A stretch of DNA of 64,000 nt from Symsagittifera roscoffensis. Its lineage: Eukaryota > Xenacoelomorpha > Acoela > Convolutidae. The translations under genes and the position numbers were made by a program. The notes beneath the pieces are model-generated. The model had not been told where the DNA came from. It did no database searches and saw nothing but the letters and a program-made list of their open reading frames with translations. The stretch's first letter is position 1, and the number at the start of each line of letters is the position of its first letter. Where the stretch lies: assembly GCF_963678635.1 (NCBI RefSeq), contig NC_087062.1:51616028-51680027 (forward strand). The letters run 5' to 3'. Shown here in pieces: positions 18,559 through 30,859 of the stretch.

Positions 18559-18906
18559 TTATTTATTATAATAATAATAATTGTAGTTCCTGCGAATCGC
18601 AGAGGAGCTATCAGTAGGCCTTGACAGTCCTGTCGAGGATAGTCCGTTTGTATTATTTCCCCACATTCCAGGCTGTGTTATTTTTGTTGAGCGAAACTCT
18701 TTTTTGCGACTCAAGGCCGTTTTTTGTGCGTCTAGAACTTTCACGTGGTACCACTTTTGCAGCCAAATTTGGTCAGGTTGTGGTAGACCTGAAGCTAGAG
18801 GTCAAGTGAGCGCTCGTCCTCACACACTATCATTGCCATGGCATGGGATCGATTACACGATCTGGCGATTCTAAAGTGAACGCCTTACCACTATGCTAAG
18901 TGCCCC
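18559..18906 (-). mobile_element. tRNA-derived SINE, minus-strand copy
   Basis: Read on the minus strand it begins GGGGCACTTAGCATAGTGG (A box), has B box GTAATCGATCCC, and ends in a TTATTATTATAATAA-type tail. It is the inverted partner of 17895-18232, with a 326-bp spacer, so transcripts through both could form a ~330-bp duplex. Not a functional tRNA gene: the acceptor and T arms pair poorly. Confidence 0.75.
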
Positions 18907-20990
18907 TAATTATTGATGAAATTAACTACCTGAAGAAGCTCAAAATCAGGTCACTAATCAACCAGGTTTCTAGAATCACAGCAACAAGGAAGCAAACGCA
19001 AAGATCGTCTACGACATAAAAACAGAGCTCACATTACTTCGTTAAGTTTCTTAATAAGCAAAGCAGTGAGCGGGCAGAAAAAAAGGAGGTATCTTTTTTT
19101 TTCAGAATTAATTGTTTCAATGCAATCCGATTCTCAGTTTTTTTAAGCAGCTAGTTGAGAGTTCTTGAAAAACAAAAAAATTGAATACAACAAATTTAAA
19201 ATAAAATCAAAGAGTCAACGAACAAATTCAAAATTTAAAAAACTATAAAAGGGTTTTTTGTCTGAACCAAAAACTATTCAACCGCTCGAAAAGTTCTAAA
19301 GACAATGATTTGAAATTAGTTTTGCCCAAACAAACTAGAAGAACGGATAGCAAAAAGTGTGGGTTTAGGGCAATCGGCTGAATACCCAAGGGGAACTCTT
19401 AAAAGGTCGGGGAGAGAGCTTATCTACGATATCCATCCTTCGTCTGCTAACTTAGGTGCTAAAATACACTTAATTTGAGCATAGAACACGCTCTCAAAAG
19501 TTTACAGTTTTTGATTAAAGTCTTCCAAAAATGCTCTGAAATGTCATTTATGGCCTGTCTTTTTCAAATTAGAAAATTGTCCACATTTAAAAAAGAAAAT
19601 AGCCAGAATTGAAATCCGATCGATAGGTACCACTATGTTTAATAAAAATTTTAACCTCTCTCATCGAAGATCCAGAATATAGTCAGAGTTATTTAAATCA
19701 GGACGACTTTTGAAAAATTGACAACTTAGCGTTGAAAACTCCAACTCTGCAAAGCTCTGAGACAACTCTGTTTGTGTTTAGATTGCAATTTTTATAGCAA
19801 TTAATAGAAGTTCTTCGTGTGAATCTAAATTGTGTTTTTGATGCTCGAATAAAATACGTTTACTTCTACGTTTACTTCTTCGCCTGATTAGATGACTTCG
19901 ATTTTTGAATCCACTCTTATCTCAATATATTTTTTCTTGGGCTCTTCAAAAACGTCAAAACTGCGGGCGTTCTCTTCAGATAGTAACTCAGAAATTGGGA
20001 CAGTCCCTCATCGATTTTTCACAGGATATCTTGTAGACAGCACTTAGAAAATAGCTCTAAGGTTTTGATGTCAATTAAAACACGCTTGGAGATACACAAT
20101 TGGAATCGTATTGCGTCAGAGCGTATCGGCGGGGTCTTTTTTTCTTAAAAAGCGCGAGGAAATCTGTTCAAAAGAATAGCTATAGGCCTAAATTTGAAGC
20201 CATTCGAGAACTTGGACTTTTTTAACTGTGGACCACTTTAGTATCAATTTGATGCGCATACAATTTTAATAACACAAAGTTTTTTTTGCGGTTTCAGGAA
20301 AGGAAGGAACATCGAAGCTCGAGCAATGCTCTTGTTCGAGAAAGCCCGAAATGTGCCTTAGGTCGCCAATTTTTTCGCTTTTTCAGCTCTGTGGGTCTCT
20401 GTCTCGACGGAAAATACAAAATTGATGTTTACCCATACCAGATTTTAGAAAACAAGTCTTTTTATTACCCTTGCAATCAAGCAAGGGTGTATTGCAAACG
20501 GGTGCTGGACTTTTTTCCTGTGAAAAACCTTGTTAAGAGAATTGACGCAATGGTAATCATTTTATGAACACTTTGGGTAGTGTAGTGTGCAGCAGTTGAA
20601 TTTTATGGGTTTTGGACTCCTGTTAAAAGCTTTTTCAAGAGTTTTTTTTCTGTGCCAAAAAAGTTCGGTGGAGTTTCGGCACTGGAAGAGGTCGGCTTTA
20701 TTTCGTCGGCTTATTTTCCGAATGTTTTTTTTTATTTTTTTTTTTTTGGTATTATGTGGGAGTGATTGGTTTTTCATATGAAATTTTGAAATAATTTAAA
20801 TCAACCTCCTAGATTTAGAAAAAAAGAAGAAAAAAGAAAGATAAAAAACATTTTTTTTTAAATTTCAAGCAACAGAATTGGTTCAAGTTTTCATTGTTTT
20901 TGGTTGTACGATTGGTTGTATTTATCGCATTTTTTGGTGCAGATAAACTTACTCCAGTGATTTCTCATAGTGTTCTGGAAAGCATCTTAC
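18907..20990. other. Non-coding DNA, intron side of the receptor exon
   Basis: No gene or clear repeat seen. On the minus strand this lies immediately downstream of the exon 1 donor at 20990. No second receptor exon was found here or further left. Confidence 0.5.
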
Positions 20991-21288
20991 CAAAGATAGG
21001 AAGCAGTCGGCGATCCCTCCACTTCTGGATGAGGTAGAAGTCCAGAGTGACCTGACTGGCAATGTCCCTCATGGTCTCTATGTGCAAAGACACGTTGATC
21101 ATCACCGCAACACGCTCACCTCTGTCCTCTCCCCCTCCCCCTTGCTTACGCTCGACGGGAACAGTCGGCACCCTCCGGATGTAGCTGAGAAGAGTGTCCG
21201 ACTCACAGTTCCCACCCTCCGCCTCCTTGAATAGTGTGGTTGAGGAAAGAGTGAGCAATGTAAGCAGCTTCATCACAGCAAACGGCAT
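20991..21288 (-). CDS. Cys-loop ligand-gated ion channel, first coding exon (N-terminal ligand-binding part)
   Basis: Minus-strand ATG at 21288; 99 codons plus one base to a donor G/GTAAGATGCT (intron starts at 20990). Residues 1-~20 are a hydrophobic signal peptide. The mature part has SYIRRVPTVPV, a Gly/Glu-rich insert, then VAVMINVSLHIETMRDIASQ and TLDFYLIQKWRDRRL, the start of the extracellular domain of pentameric receptors (the YxxQxWRDxRL region). Local GC content is much higher than the surroundings. The exon ends in phase 1. The only partner exon in the window is 35110-36098, which begins in the complementary phase and continues the domain exactly, but on the plus strand. Either the contig left of the gap is mis-oriented, or an inversion split the gene, or these are two paralogues each missing a half. 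Confidence 0.8.
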
Positions 21289-22571
21289 TTTGTAGAAGGC
21301 GGAGCAGAACGACGCCTGGCCACTGTTATGGATCAGTTCTGGGTTTACAACTCATACAATTCTGAGCCCCACACGCAGTCAAGCACGAGAGAAACTCGGA
21401 GCAGGATTTCTAATCACAGTAAAAATATGCGAAACACTAAAAGTTGACTTCAGTTTAAATTCAAGGAACAAGCATAACTGGTCGCCCTGTTTGGTTGAAC
21501 GGTAATTAAACTTCAGATCAGCAGAAACCAAAATTATAAGGGTTTTCCGAATAAATATTTTGCTTATTTTCTTTGACTGGAACAGCTGCTTGCATAGCAC
21601 TTAATGGCGAATTGGTCCGTATTGGTCCGTCCTAGAACATGTTGACAGCTAGTTTGATACAGTTTTTCAAATAGTCATTTAACTCAAACAGAAGAAATAA
21701 TTGCCTATTTGATTCATCCGGTTGCTTTATGCCTTGATGCCGGATACTAATTGTCGCCCAACCAACCTAGACAGTCTACAAAAAATAAGCCTTTGAAAAA
21801 TACTTTCTGGGATATGTTTATAAAAAATGTTTTTTCTTTTTAAAAAAAAAATTAATGGACAGTTGTTGTAAAAGTGTAGCTTAGAAGACTCCAATCACAA
21901 CGAACAGTCCAATCACAACAAGCAAAGCATATGTTTCTAACTGTCAAAACTATGTGGTTTTCATGTAAAAATTGTTGTTAAAATTTTCTGAGGTATATCA
22001 AATTCGAATATTTGTTTCAATAAAGCCTAATCAAGATTGTCCAATTTTATTGCGAAGCTTTGAATGTTCCGACTGCTTTTTCAATAGTTTCTTTTTGTTG
22101 AAAAAAAAACAAACAATTAAAAAATAAAATCAAATAGTTCAGAAAAAAAAACGGTCTGAAATAATTGGTCAATTAAATTTGGAACTATGATTCGAGCAAA
22201 ATTCAATCGTTGCGCTAAATTATTTTGCGGTTATGTGTCGAGCAGTAAAATTAAACGGAAACATAACGTGCGCATTCAGTCAAGAAGTTTCAGCAACCCC
22301 GCAGCTAAATTAGGTGAAGAATAATGATTATAATGGTTTTTTGTAGACTGAAGATTTTGTCAATATAATCAATTTCCATGTCACCCTCCAATTTGCGTCG
22401 CACTAGAAAAAGTTTCATTGAAAATAATCAATTTTATTGGATAACATTGGCTAATACTTCAACAATATAACAAATTTTTATGACCCATGTAAGTATGAGA
22501 ATGGATTTTCACGGGATTTTAATCACGAGGGAAAGTTAAACACAAATGAGGAAGACACGGAATGAAGGAGG
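21289..22571. other. Upstream region of receptor exon 1
   Basis: 21289-21430 is GC-richer and may be the 5' UTR and promoter of the minus-strand exon. The rest is AT-rich with no gene seen. A fragment GAATGTTCCGACTGC at 22064 matches, inverted, the 3' subterminal part of the 546-bp elements at 26808 and 28530. Confidence 0.4.
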
Positions 22572-23519
22572 CCCGGGTCGACAAAAAAGCTTATGATGCA
22601 ACTTTCATGTATGAAAAACAAACTCTTGTCAAACTCTTTCATACGATTAGAGTAAAAGTAAGTGAAGCATTTTTTCCATGCTACCAAGGTGTATGACAAG
22701 CATTTTTACATAAATTGAAACACAAAAAAAATGTTTTTTGAAATTTTGTGTTTCATCTGAAACATTAACTACGGATTTTTGTCATCAGAAAACCCAGAGT
22801 GTTACTGGACGTTACCACGCAGATAAACTGTATTTGGTGATTTTAGCCTTTTAAGTTAACATTTTCAAATGGAGTTATATACCAAAAAGGTAGCTTTTTG
22901 TATATGGCTAGATTATTTTTGGTGGTAGAGAAAAAAGGCCTGTTTTTTTTTCTACAAATTTATTTTTATCTTAGCAAATGAATTCAAAAAATAATTATCG
23001 TGCTTTTTTGTGAAAATAAAACCTTTTTTGTGAATTTTTGATTTTTTGGGTGGAAAACTTTTCCTGGACTACGCTATAAACACAGAAAATCAAATTTTTT
23101 TTTCGTAAAACTTATATTTGGGCACAAAAGCAAGTTTGCAACCGACCAAAAATAAAATTATGTTTTTGATTGTCAAAATATCCTCTATCTTAGATATAGT
23201 TATTCAAATCTTTTTAAAGTTACCCAGACACGTTTTTTGGTGATTTTTGAAAATTTTAATTTTTCTATAACAAAATGATTATCTTATACCTTTCATACAT
23301 GAAAATTGTACGAGAAGCTATTTTTTTCGAAAAATTTTAATCATTTTTTAATGACCAGAAAGCTTCAAAAGAAACAAATAGACCAGAAATGTTTATTAAA
23401 AACTTTTAAACACTTTTAATTTTGATTGAACTTTGTATGATAAGCATTTTTTTTTTCAAAAAACTCATATATGAAATTGTATTTTAAGCATTTTTCTTCT
23501 ACGGACGTCAACCCTTGGG
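22572..23519. mobile_element. Candidate foldback/MITE-like element with CCCGGGTCGAC end
   Basis: Starts CCCGGGTCGACAAAAAAGC, then a series of TCATACGATT/TTCATGTATGAAA-type small palindromes; ends near 23519 with GTCAACCCTTGGG, an imperfect inverse of the start. Sequences starting CCCGGGTTGAC followed by AT-rich palindromes recur at 25367 and 37499, supporting a repeat family. Boundaries are approximate. Confidence 0.35.
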
Positions 23520-25366
23520 TACATATGTTTGTTAAAGGAGGGTGTGAATAACTGTCAGCGAAGACTGATAAATTAAAAAACGTTCAGAAACTAAAGTGAG
23601 AACAAATATTTGAAAACACGATAAAAACTTTGAAAGATAAAATGCATCTCACTTTTGCTTCTTTATACTACAACAAGTGTTAAGTCAAAAAAGCAGTTTT
23701 TGTGTTTGAAAAAATTCAGACAAACTAGAGAAAAAAATTGATCATAATCTATAATAATTGATTATAATCGATAAAAGTGGATTTTTTGGCTTGACAAAAA
23801 AATAAAATTTTAAAAAATTTTAATCAATGAGAAACTATTATTTAAATTTTTTGAAGAACAAAAAAAAAATCCAATATGATTGATTATTAATTTTGAAACT
23901 TCCGTGCCGGTTCTGTTCCTTCAAAGCTCAGAATCTTACAGAATTTTTCTTACTGTTTTTTGTTGCGACCATTGAAAATAGGGAGAAACTTTGTATTCGG
24001 GTCTGTTTTACAATTTTTATGCGCAAAATCAGTTACCACAAATAATCATCAGACTTAGTTGAGTGAGATATCATATTAAAATCCTTACAGTCGTGATTCG
24101 AACCACATCAAAAAATTTCAAAAAATTTTATCCCATGTTGAGAAAAACCTGTTTGAAATTTTCGATTTTTTGTCTTATTTCGAGCGTCAGTGTACTTTGA
24201 GTATTTCATCGCTTATGTGGAATCAAATTTTCAAAAATTCAAAAAACTGTAAAGTTTGAAGAGAAAAATTTTGAGTTTTTTTTCATTTTTCAATTCATAT
24301 TTCCGAAATTTTTTAAGCATTTTGCATAGTTCAATATGACTGTTGATTATACCAAATCTTCAGTTTTTTGTTATCACGCCACGCCGAAAAAAAACGACAA
24401 AAAATTGAAAAAAAAACTTTTTTTATGACTATGGTCGGAACTGTCTGTGCAACTTGTACAGTAACTGGCTATGCTTATTTGATTTGTAAATAAACTTTGA
24501 CCCAAGTTTTACGCTCATTTGATTTTCCATTTGATAATCCATTTGATTTTTATTCATTTTTTTGCTTCGCAACAAGTGAAAATTTGAAACAGTATCTGCA
24601 TAAATTACGTGAGTATTGTAAAAGTTTTGCAAATTGTTGCAAAGTTATTCTGACTGTACGGCCTACGCAAACCTTATCAACCACAAATAGCTGCCATCAA
24701 ATCTAGAACCTGGAAAAAGTTGTGATTTCCAAAAAACAAAATTTTTCCAAAATGCAGTTTTACGTAATTTTTCCAAAAAGAAGTCACTTAAAATTTGGTC
24801 ACGCGCCGGATTTGGTTTGTTGAAAAAAATGAACCCGACTTATGCGGCGCAAGTCTTTTCAACCTACTTTCAATTCAACCTGCGACTCGCCTCATGGCCA
24901 CATTAAAGGTAAAAGTGGACAGATAATACCCATGGGGAACACACGCCGGGGAGAAAAAACATCTGTGTAAACGGGAGAGAAAAAAAACTACAAAATTATC
25001 AAAGCTAAAAGGAAATTTCAATTGTCTTAACTTAGGCATTGTGTGTAAGTCAACCTGTAAATCACAAAAAAGTGTGTTTTTTATGAATTTTTTTCTATCT
25101 CAAATGAACTTTGAAAAAATGCTAAGTGAATAAAATGTCAGCAAATAGGTTATAAAGTATTTTATTGGTTTTGGTTCACGGCTTCTGTAGAGACAGACAG
25201 TAAAAAGTTATGATTGTTTATGGTTAATAGAACTTCAGTGCCATAGTTAGCCTTTTTCAAGCACCCATACTTTTGTTTAAAAAATTGCGAGTTAGATATT
25301 TTCCATGAGAAAAAGTCCCAATAAATCAATTGATTTTTAGTCAAAAACAGTTAAATCGAATGCCAT
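23520..25366. other. Non-coding AT-rich DNA
   Basis: No gene or clear repeat seen; many homopolymer A and T runs. Confidence 0.5.
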
Positions 25367-25480
25367 CCCGGGTTGACTAAAATTTCTAGCCATCAGTGTT
25401 CCGTATATGAAAAATTAATTACTAGCCATAAAGATTTCATGCAATTTTCTAAATACAGAAAATTGCATGAAAAATATAAG
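25367..25480. repeat. CCCGGGTTGAC-family foldback start with perfect 16-bp hairpin
   Basis: Begins CCCGGGTTGAC like 22572 and 37499. At 25435-25472 a perfect 16-bp inverted repeat (TTTCATGCAATTTTCT and its complement) flanks a 6-base loop. The far end of the element is not clear. Confidence 0.35.
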
Positions 25481-26807
25481 AATAGTAATTAACTAAATAT
25501 GAAAATTTTGTGACCATCATTATTCCATAAATCAAGCTTTTGATTATATTTACTGTAATTTTTCTCTCAAAGTTTCTGGGTTGTATATCTAGCCGAACAA
25601 AAGCGACGAAGATTTACTAAGGCTTGAGTCACTAAAAAATTAACGGTCGTGCATGTAGAATACGTTGAAAACTACCTGAATAATGATGTCTAACACAAAC
25701 AAAACTTTGAAAATATCAAATTTCTAAATTTTGCCACAATTTTAAAAACAAAGCTAAATTTTTAACTTTGAAATTGAAAATGATCATTCATTGGGCATGC
25801 AAATATGCAGTTTAAAATAAAAGGGTTTTTGAGCGTTTCGAAAAAAGTGTTGTCAAAAACGGAATATGCATTTTTTTTTGTATCCAAACTACGTTATTCA
25901 CTCAAAAAATAAGTTTTGCAGCAAAGTTTATGCTCTTGGAAAATGCTTACTTGAGAACAAAATTTTTCTTAGCGCTACAAAATACTTTAAAAAAGGGGCA
26001 ATTTCGAGGCTATCTCGAAGAAATGCTAGTCACATAAATTCAATTTAGAAAAATTTTATGACTAGCTTTTTTGCCAAAAAACAACTCTTTTTCTCTATGA
26101 TACTACACAAACCTCTTTCCCAAAACAATCAAAATTTTTTTGAAAATCGATAACATCATTTAAGCAAAACATTTAAATATATGTATGACCAGCCTTTTTT
26201 CAAAGACTTTTTTCATCCTGAAGTTTGATCTTAATATAACATCAAATTACGTTATTTAAAAAATGATTTGAGCTGAAAACTATAACAGGATCATAGTTAC
26301 TATCATCTAAATCTTTTATCCGTGAAGAGGTGAACAGAGCTGAATAACAACTCTTTTGAACATTTTTTTGGAACCTGGCTGAATAATTTTAAACTCAACC
26401 CGAAAGTAGCAAAATCTGAATGTATGATTAACATTTGGGTTTTGCTGAACTACTTTTTACCTCTAAATTTCATTGCCGCCGAATAATTGTTTGATTAAAA
26501 ATCTCGTTGATAGCAGTTATGGCTCACATATTTTTTTTCTAGTTAACCAGCCCTAGACGCCTAACCAGGAGGTTACTTTTTTTAAGGTTAACCAAGCTAT
26601 GGTAATCTTACAAGAGCTCACGTAGTAAATTGCAGTGCGCGTGCAATTTTTTCCGCAATCATGTGATATTGCTGGGCACCATCAGTACCGATGCGCGACA
26701 ACGCCTCATAATTCTAGAAAAAAATGGATAGCAACATCATTACGAGGCCAAACTGTGCGTTTTGTGCATTGTAAGCGGATTCCGCCAACAAGGACGCTCC
26801 CTTTATT
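25481..26807. other. Non-coding AT-rich DNA
   Basis: No gene seen. Short phrases (GACTAGC, AACTAGCC) resemble parts of the 546-bp element but are not enough to define a copy. Confidence 0.45.
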
Positions 26808-27353
26808 GTTCCGACTTTCGATACGAAAGTAACGGAATATTTGTGCTCGGGGTGGGTTTTTTTTTTTCTTCAGACAAATTTCGACTTTTTAACTAGCCAT
26901 TTTTGACGGAATTTTTTTATATCATTCAAAAGGTATTGTTGTCCTGAGCTTAAATTTGAAAAGATATTTCACCTGTGATCGTTTTTCGTAGAGTTATGAG
27001 GGTTTAAAGATTGCCATTTTGGCCATTTTGACCAATTTGGGACAATTAAGGCGCGATATAATTCGCGCTATTAACGCGTAAGCGGAGATTTAATCCGTCT
27101 TAGAAATCGTTCCAAATTGGTTGAAAGAAGCTTATTTGCCATAATTGATTTGTTACAAGGAACGAAATCTCTCTTTTTGTACTTTATATGGCGTGTGGGG
27201 GGATGATTTTCATCGAAAAATTTTCAAATTTTAGAAAAAATTTTCATTTTATTTTATTTCATTTCATTTTTTTAATGCTTTTACTGCTGCTCCATAAACC
27301 TTAAAAGGCAGTCGGAACATTCAGGGCTTCGCCCTGATACGAGCAGTCTTGTT
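26808..27353 (+). mobile_element. 546-bp non-autonomous element, Helentron/HINE-like, copy 1
   Basis: Copy 2 at 28530-29075 has the same length and sharp ends. It starts GTTCCGACTTTCGATACG, containing a CTTTCG/CGAAAG palindrome. Near the 3' end CAGTCGGAAC is the inverse of the first nine bases plus C, followed by a hairpin CAGGGCTTCGCCCTG and the end AGCAGTCTTGTT. Both copies sit next to T on the 5' side. Subterminal inverted repeats plus a 3' hairpin and insertion next to T fit the non-autonomous Helentron (HINE) plan; a hAT- or other MITE is the alternative. No coding capacity. The interior includes a palindrome-like GCGCGATATAATTCGCGC. Confidence 0.65.
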
Positions 27354-28529
27354 CTTCTTTTGTTCTTTCAATTTCGTTGATCGGTCCGACAAAATTTTAA
27401 CATGTTTAAAGACTTCTCTATGGAATCCAGGAACCTACAAACACTACAAACACAAAAGTTTGACAAATTGTTTTTTTTTTCCATTTGAAAAGTACCGCTG
27501 CCGTGAGCTGAAATGAAAGTAAAAGGATTTTCTATAATTTATAACATGTTTGAGTGTATAATATCTTAATATTGAATATCTTTTTTGAAAAATTTGGTAA
27601 TTTCGATATGATGAATGCTAAGATCTGAATGTTCCGACTGCCTTAGTGTTATGGGACAGACAGTATTCGCTTAAAAATATCCTCGAAAACAACATTAAAA
27701 CAATTGAATTAATGGACTCGACTAGTTCTTCAGCGGCAGCGGGGAAGGGAAGATGTAGGAGCGTGAGGGGAGCATTTTAAAAATTTTACAGTTTTTTTAT
27801 TTCTAACTCTCAATTTCCCATATCTTACTTTCATAGCTCTCTAAAAACCAATGTTTACCATTTATGAGGGACTTGCAGGATTTGATCAAAAGAAAGCAAA
27901 AATTGGTACTGAAAAATAGTTAGTTTTTTGCCCGTTTTTTTATTCAAAAAAATTGACCGAAACCATGAATTAGACAATTTTATGCTAAACGTGATAGCGC
28001 CGCGTTTAGCAAAAAGTTATCTTTTTCATGATTTGAGGTATTTAGTAGTTCTTTTCATTATAACTCAAAAAACAAAAAGCCAATATATGGGAAAATTAAT
28101 CGAACTGCCTGCAAATATTTTCGAGTTTGCAACCAATTCCGCCTGCATCCAATTTCGAACTGCCTGTAACCTTTTTTTGCCTGCAATCAAGTTAACATCC
28201 CCAAACTGCTGGGGCCGATAAGTTAAATTGGTCCCAGTTTTGTCACAAAGTGTTTTTTTTTCAGTTTCATCATTGGAAGATATACCCAAAATTACCCAAT
28301 TTTGATAGTAATATTTGGTCTATATAATTTGTCTTTTATAGAATAGTTGAAAAACCTAAGCTTATTTCAAAGAGCTATATCCGCAAAAAAGTGAAAACGC
28401 GTTTCTCAAAAACCCACGTTTGAATTACGACAATACAGTGCTGATTTAAATTAATAAGACAAAACCAACAAAACTTGAAATTTAGCCTCGTTTTTCTCCA
28501 ATTACGTGAGCTTTAGACAAAACCTAATT
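27354..28529. other. Non-coding DNA between two 546-bp elements
   Basis: No gene seen. GAATGTTCCGACTGCC at 27629 is an inverted fragment of the 3' subterminal sequence of the flanking elements. Confidence 0.45.
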
Positions 28530-29075
28530 GTTCCGACTTTCGATACGAAAGTAACGGAATATTTGTGCTCGGGGTGGGGGTTTTTTTTTCTTCAGACAAA
28601 CTTCGACTTTTTAACTAGCCATTTTTGACGGAATTTTTTATATCATTCAAAAGGTATTGTTGTCCTGAGCTTTAATTTGAAAAGATATTTCACCTGTGAT
28701 CATTTTTCGTAAAGTTATGAGGGTTTAAAGATTGCCATTTTGGCCATTTTGACCAATTTGGGACAATTAAAGCGCGATATAATTCGCGCTATTAACGCGT
28801 AAGCGGAGATTAATCCGTCTTATAAATCGTTCCAAATCGGTTGAACGAAGCTTATTTGCCATAATTGATGTGTTACAAGGAACGAAAACTATCTTTTTGT
28901 TTTTAATATGGCGTGTGGGGGGATGATTTTCATAAAAAATTTCAAAATTTAGAAAAACTTTTTTTTTCATTTTATTTTATTTCATATAATGTTTTTATGT
29001 TATTACTGCTGCTGGATAAACCTTCAAAAGCAGTCGGAACATTCAGGGCTTCGCCCTGATACGAGCAGTCTTGTT
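28530..29075 (+). mobile_element. 546-bp non-autonomous element, Helentron/HINE-like, copy 2
   Basis: Same orientation, length and ends as 26808-27353, with scattered substitutions. The flanks differ completely (AACCTAATT before and AGAATTTAG after), confirming independent insertion and fixing the ends. Confidence 0.65.
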
Positions 29076-29742
29076 AGAATTTAGATTTATTTAACTCCCC
29101 TTTTCATGAAAGGGGTAATTTTAGGTAGTTGAATTGTCGACCTAACAGAAGACAGCAAATATTGAATTATAACTAGAACGCTCTTGTGCTAATTCACTGC
29201 TTTAATTTGTGGGGTGGCAATAGAAACCATAGTGTGGTAAGTGTTGAGTAGATCTTCATGCTTTTAGCAGAATTAAAATGAGGCATTTTTTTCAACATTT
29301 CAGCCCAAAATTTTATTCCAAATTTGTCATTATTGGCTTGTCTTTAAGAATCAAAATTTAACCCAGAGCTACCGGATCAATTGTTGACAAAATGATATCA
29401 AAATATGCCTATTGTGTCGAGTAAACTTTTGTTCCCGAAATCGACAAATATATTGCACCAATTCTCCTAAAAATCAAAGTAGATTCTGTCTGCATCATTT
29501 TTCATCTAAAGTCAGCTCAGTTTGCGATAATTGTTTCAAGTATCTAGTTTTATTCGTTTCGTCCGGATAGTTTAAATCAGTACTGTATATAGTTCAGAGT
29601 AACCTTATGTGTGTTTTGTTTTTCGGAATAATTTATCTGTGTTTTGTTACATGTTTTCATTTCAGTCAAAATTTTGCTTGTTTGCCTAACTTTGCTTAGG
29701 ACTAAGCAACTACATCCAGATATTCTAAAGAGTGATTTTTTT
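29076..29742. other. Non-coding DNA
   Basis: No gene or clear repeat seen. Confidence 0.5.
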
Positions 29743-30039
29743 GTTCTGACTTTTGATACGAAAGTAACGGAATATTTGTGCGTGGGGTGGGTCTTTTTTC
29801 TGTAGACAAATTTCGACTTTTTAACTAGCAATTTTTGATGGAATTTTTTATTATATCAACTGAACAAAAAATGATCACAGGTGAAATATCTTTTCAAATT
29901 CAAGCTCAAGACAAAAATAGATTTTGAATGATATAAAAATCCTGTTAAAAATGGCTAGTTAAAAAGTCGAAATTTGTCTGAAGAAAAAAACGCACCCCGA
30001 GCACAAATATTCCGTTACTTTCGTTACGAAAGTCGGAAC
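29743..30039. mobile_element. Foldback derivative of the 546-bp element (two 5' ends, head to head)
   Basis: The first half is the 5' end of the element in plus orientation (GTTCTGACTTTTGATACG), the second half the same 5' end inverted, terminating GTTACGAAAGTCGGAAC. The two 3' parts are absent. The arms are about 120-170 bp and could pair as a long hairpin. Confidence 0.6.
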
Positions 30040-30515
30040 AAAAAAAGATTTTTTTTGTTTCACTAAACTTGAGTCAAAGCATAGTGTCAAAGCATAGAAC
30101 TTGAGTCATGGCCATTTCACTTGAGTAATGGCATAGAACATGTACATGAGACGTCGTTCTAATCTTTCTTTTAGAATTTAACAACAAAACTTCGATTCAT
30201 ACAGTGTCCAAAATTTTCTCATAATTATTGTTTTTCGAAGAAAAATGACTCTTTTTACCAGATGGTGCAATATTTTCAAAACAAAAATAGCCAAAAAAGG
30301 AGATATTATAAGACTTCTTTTGGTATATTTTTTCATAAAATACAATTGAGAAATATCATAACCGAAGTAACGCTGGTTTCTTTCAAAGTAACGCTAGTTT
30401 CTTAACCAGATGGTGCAACACTTTTAGGTAGAAGAGATTATACACCTTCTTTTGACTGATTCGGCATAATATTATAGACAAGGATCAATAATTTGACCAG
30501 GAGCCCCAGGAGCCC
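30040..30515. other. Non-coding DNA left of the assembly gap
   Basis: No gene seen; a short internal duplication (AGTAACGCTGGTTTC / AGTAACGCTAGTTTC near 30367-30402) and a tandem CCAGGAGCC immediately before the gap. Confidence 0.4.
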
Positions 30516-30715
30516 NNNNNNNNNNNNNNNNNNNNNNNNNNNNNNNNNNNNNNNNNNNNNNNNNNNNNNNNNNNNNNNNNNNNNNNNNNNNNNNNNNNNN
30601 NNNNNNNNNNNNNNNNNNNNNNNNNNNNNNNNNNNNNNNNNNNNNNNNNNNNNNNNNNNNNNNNNNNNNNNNNNNNNNNNNNNNNNNNNNNNNNNNNNNN
30701 NNNNNNNNNNNNNNN
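30516..30715. other. Assembly gap, exactly 200 N
   Basis: A run of 200 N, a round number typical of a scaffold join of unknown size. It lies between the two receptor exons that face opposite ways and is flanked on both sides by inverted fragments of the same short element, which makes orientation errors plausible. Confidence 0.98.
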
Positions 30716-30859
30716 GATCATTTTAGAAAGAAATAAAAACTTGATACACTTTTCAAAAAAAACTTTTTTGAAAACTGTAGCGTTTTTTTTGAAAATTAAC
30801 TCCCCGCACGCTATTTTAAATCCAAAAAAAAATTATTTCACCATATAGCAAAGTATTAA

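Noticed and set aside
17895-18906. Functional tRNA genes
   Set aside because: Box-like sequences are present but acceptor and T arms do not pair well, the anticodon differs between copies, and both heads continue into a shared 240-bp body with a simple-repeat tail.
30485-30726. Open frames across the gap
   Set aside because: They consist of N.
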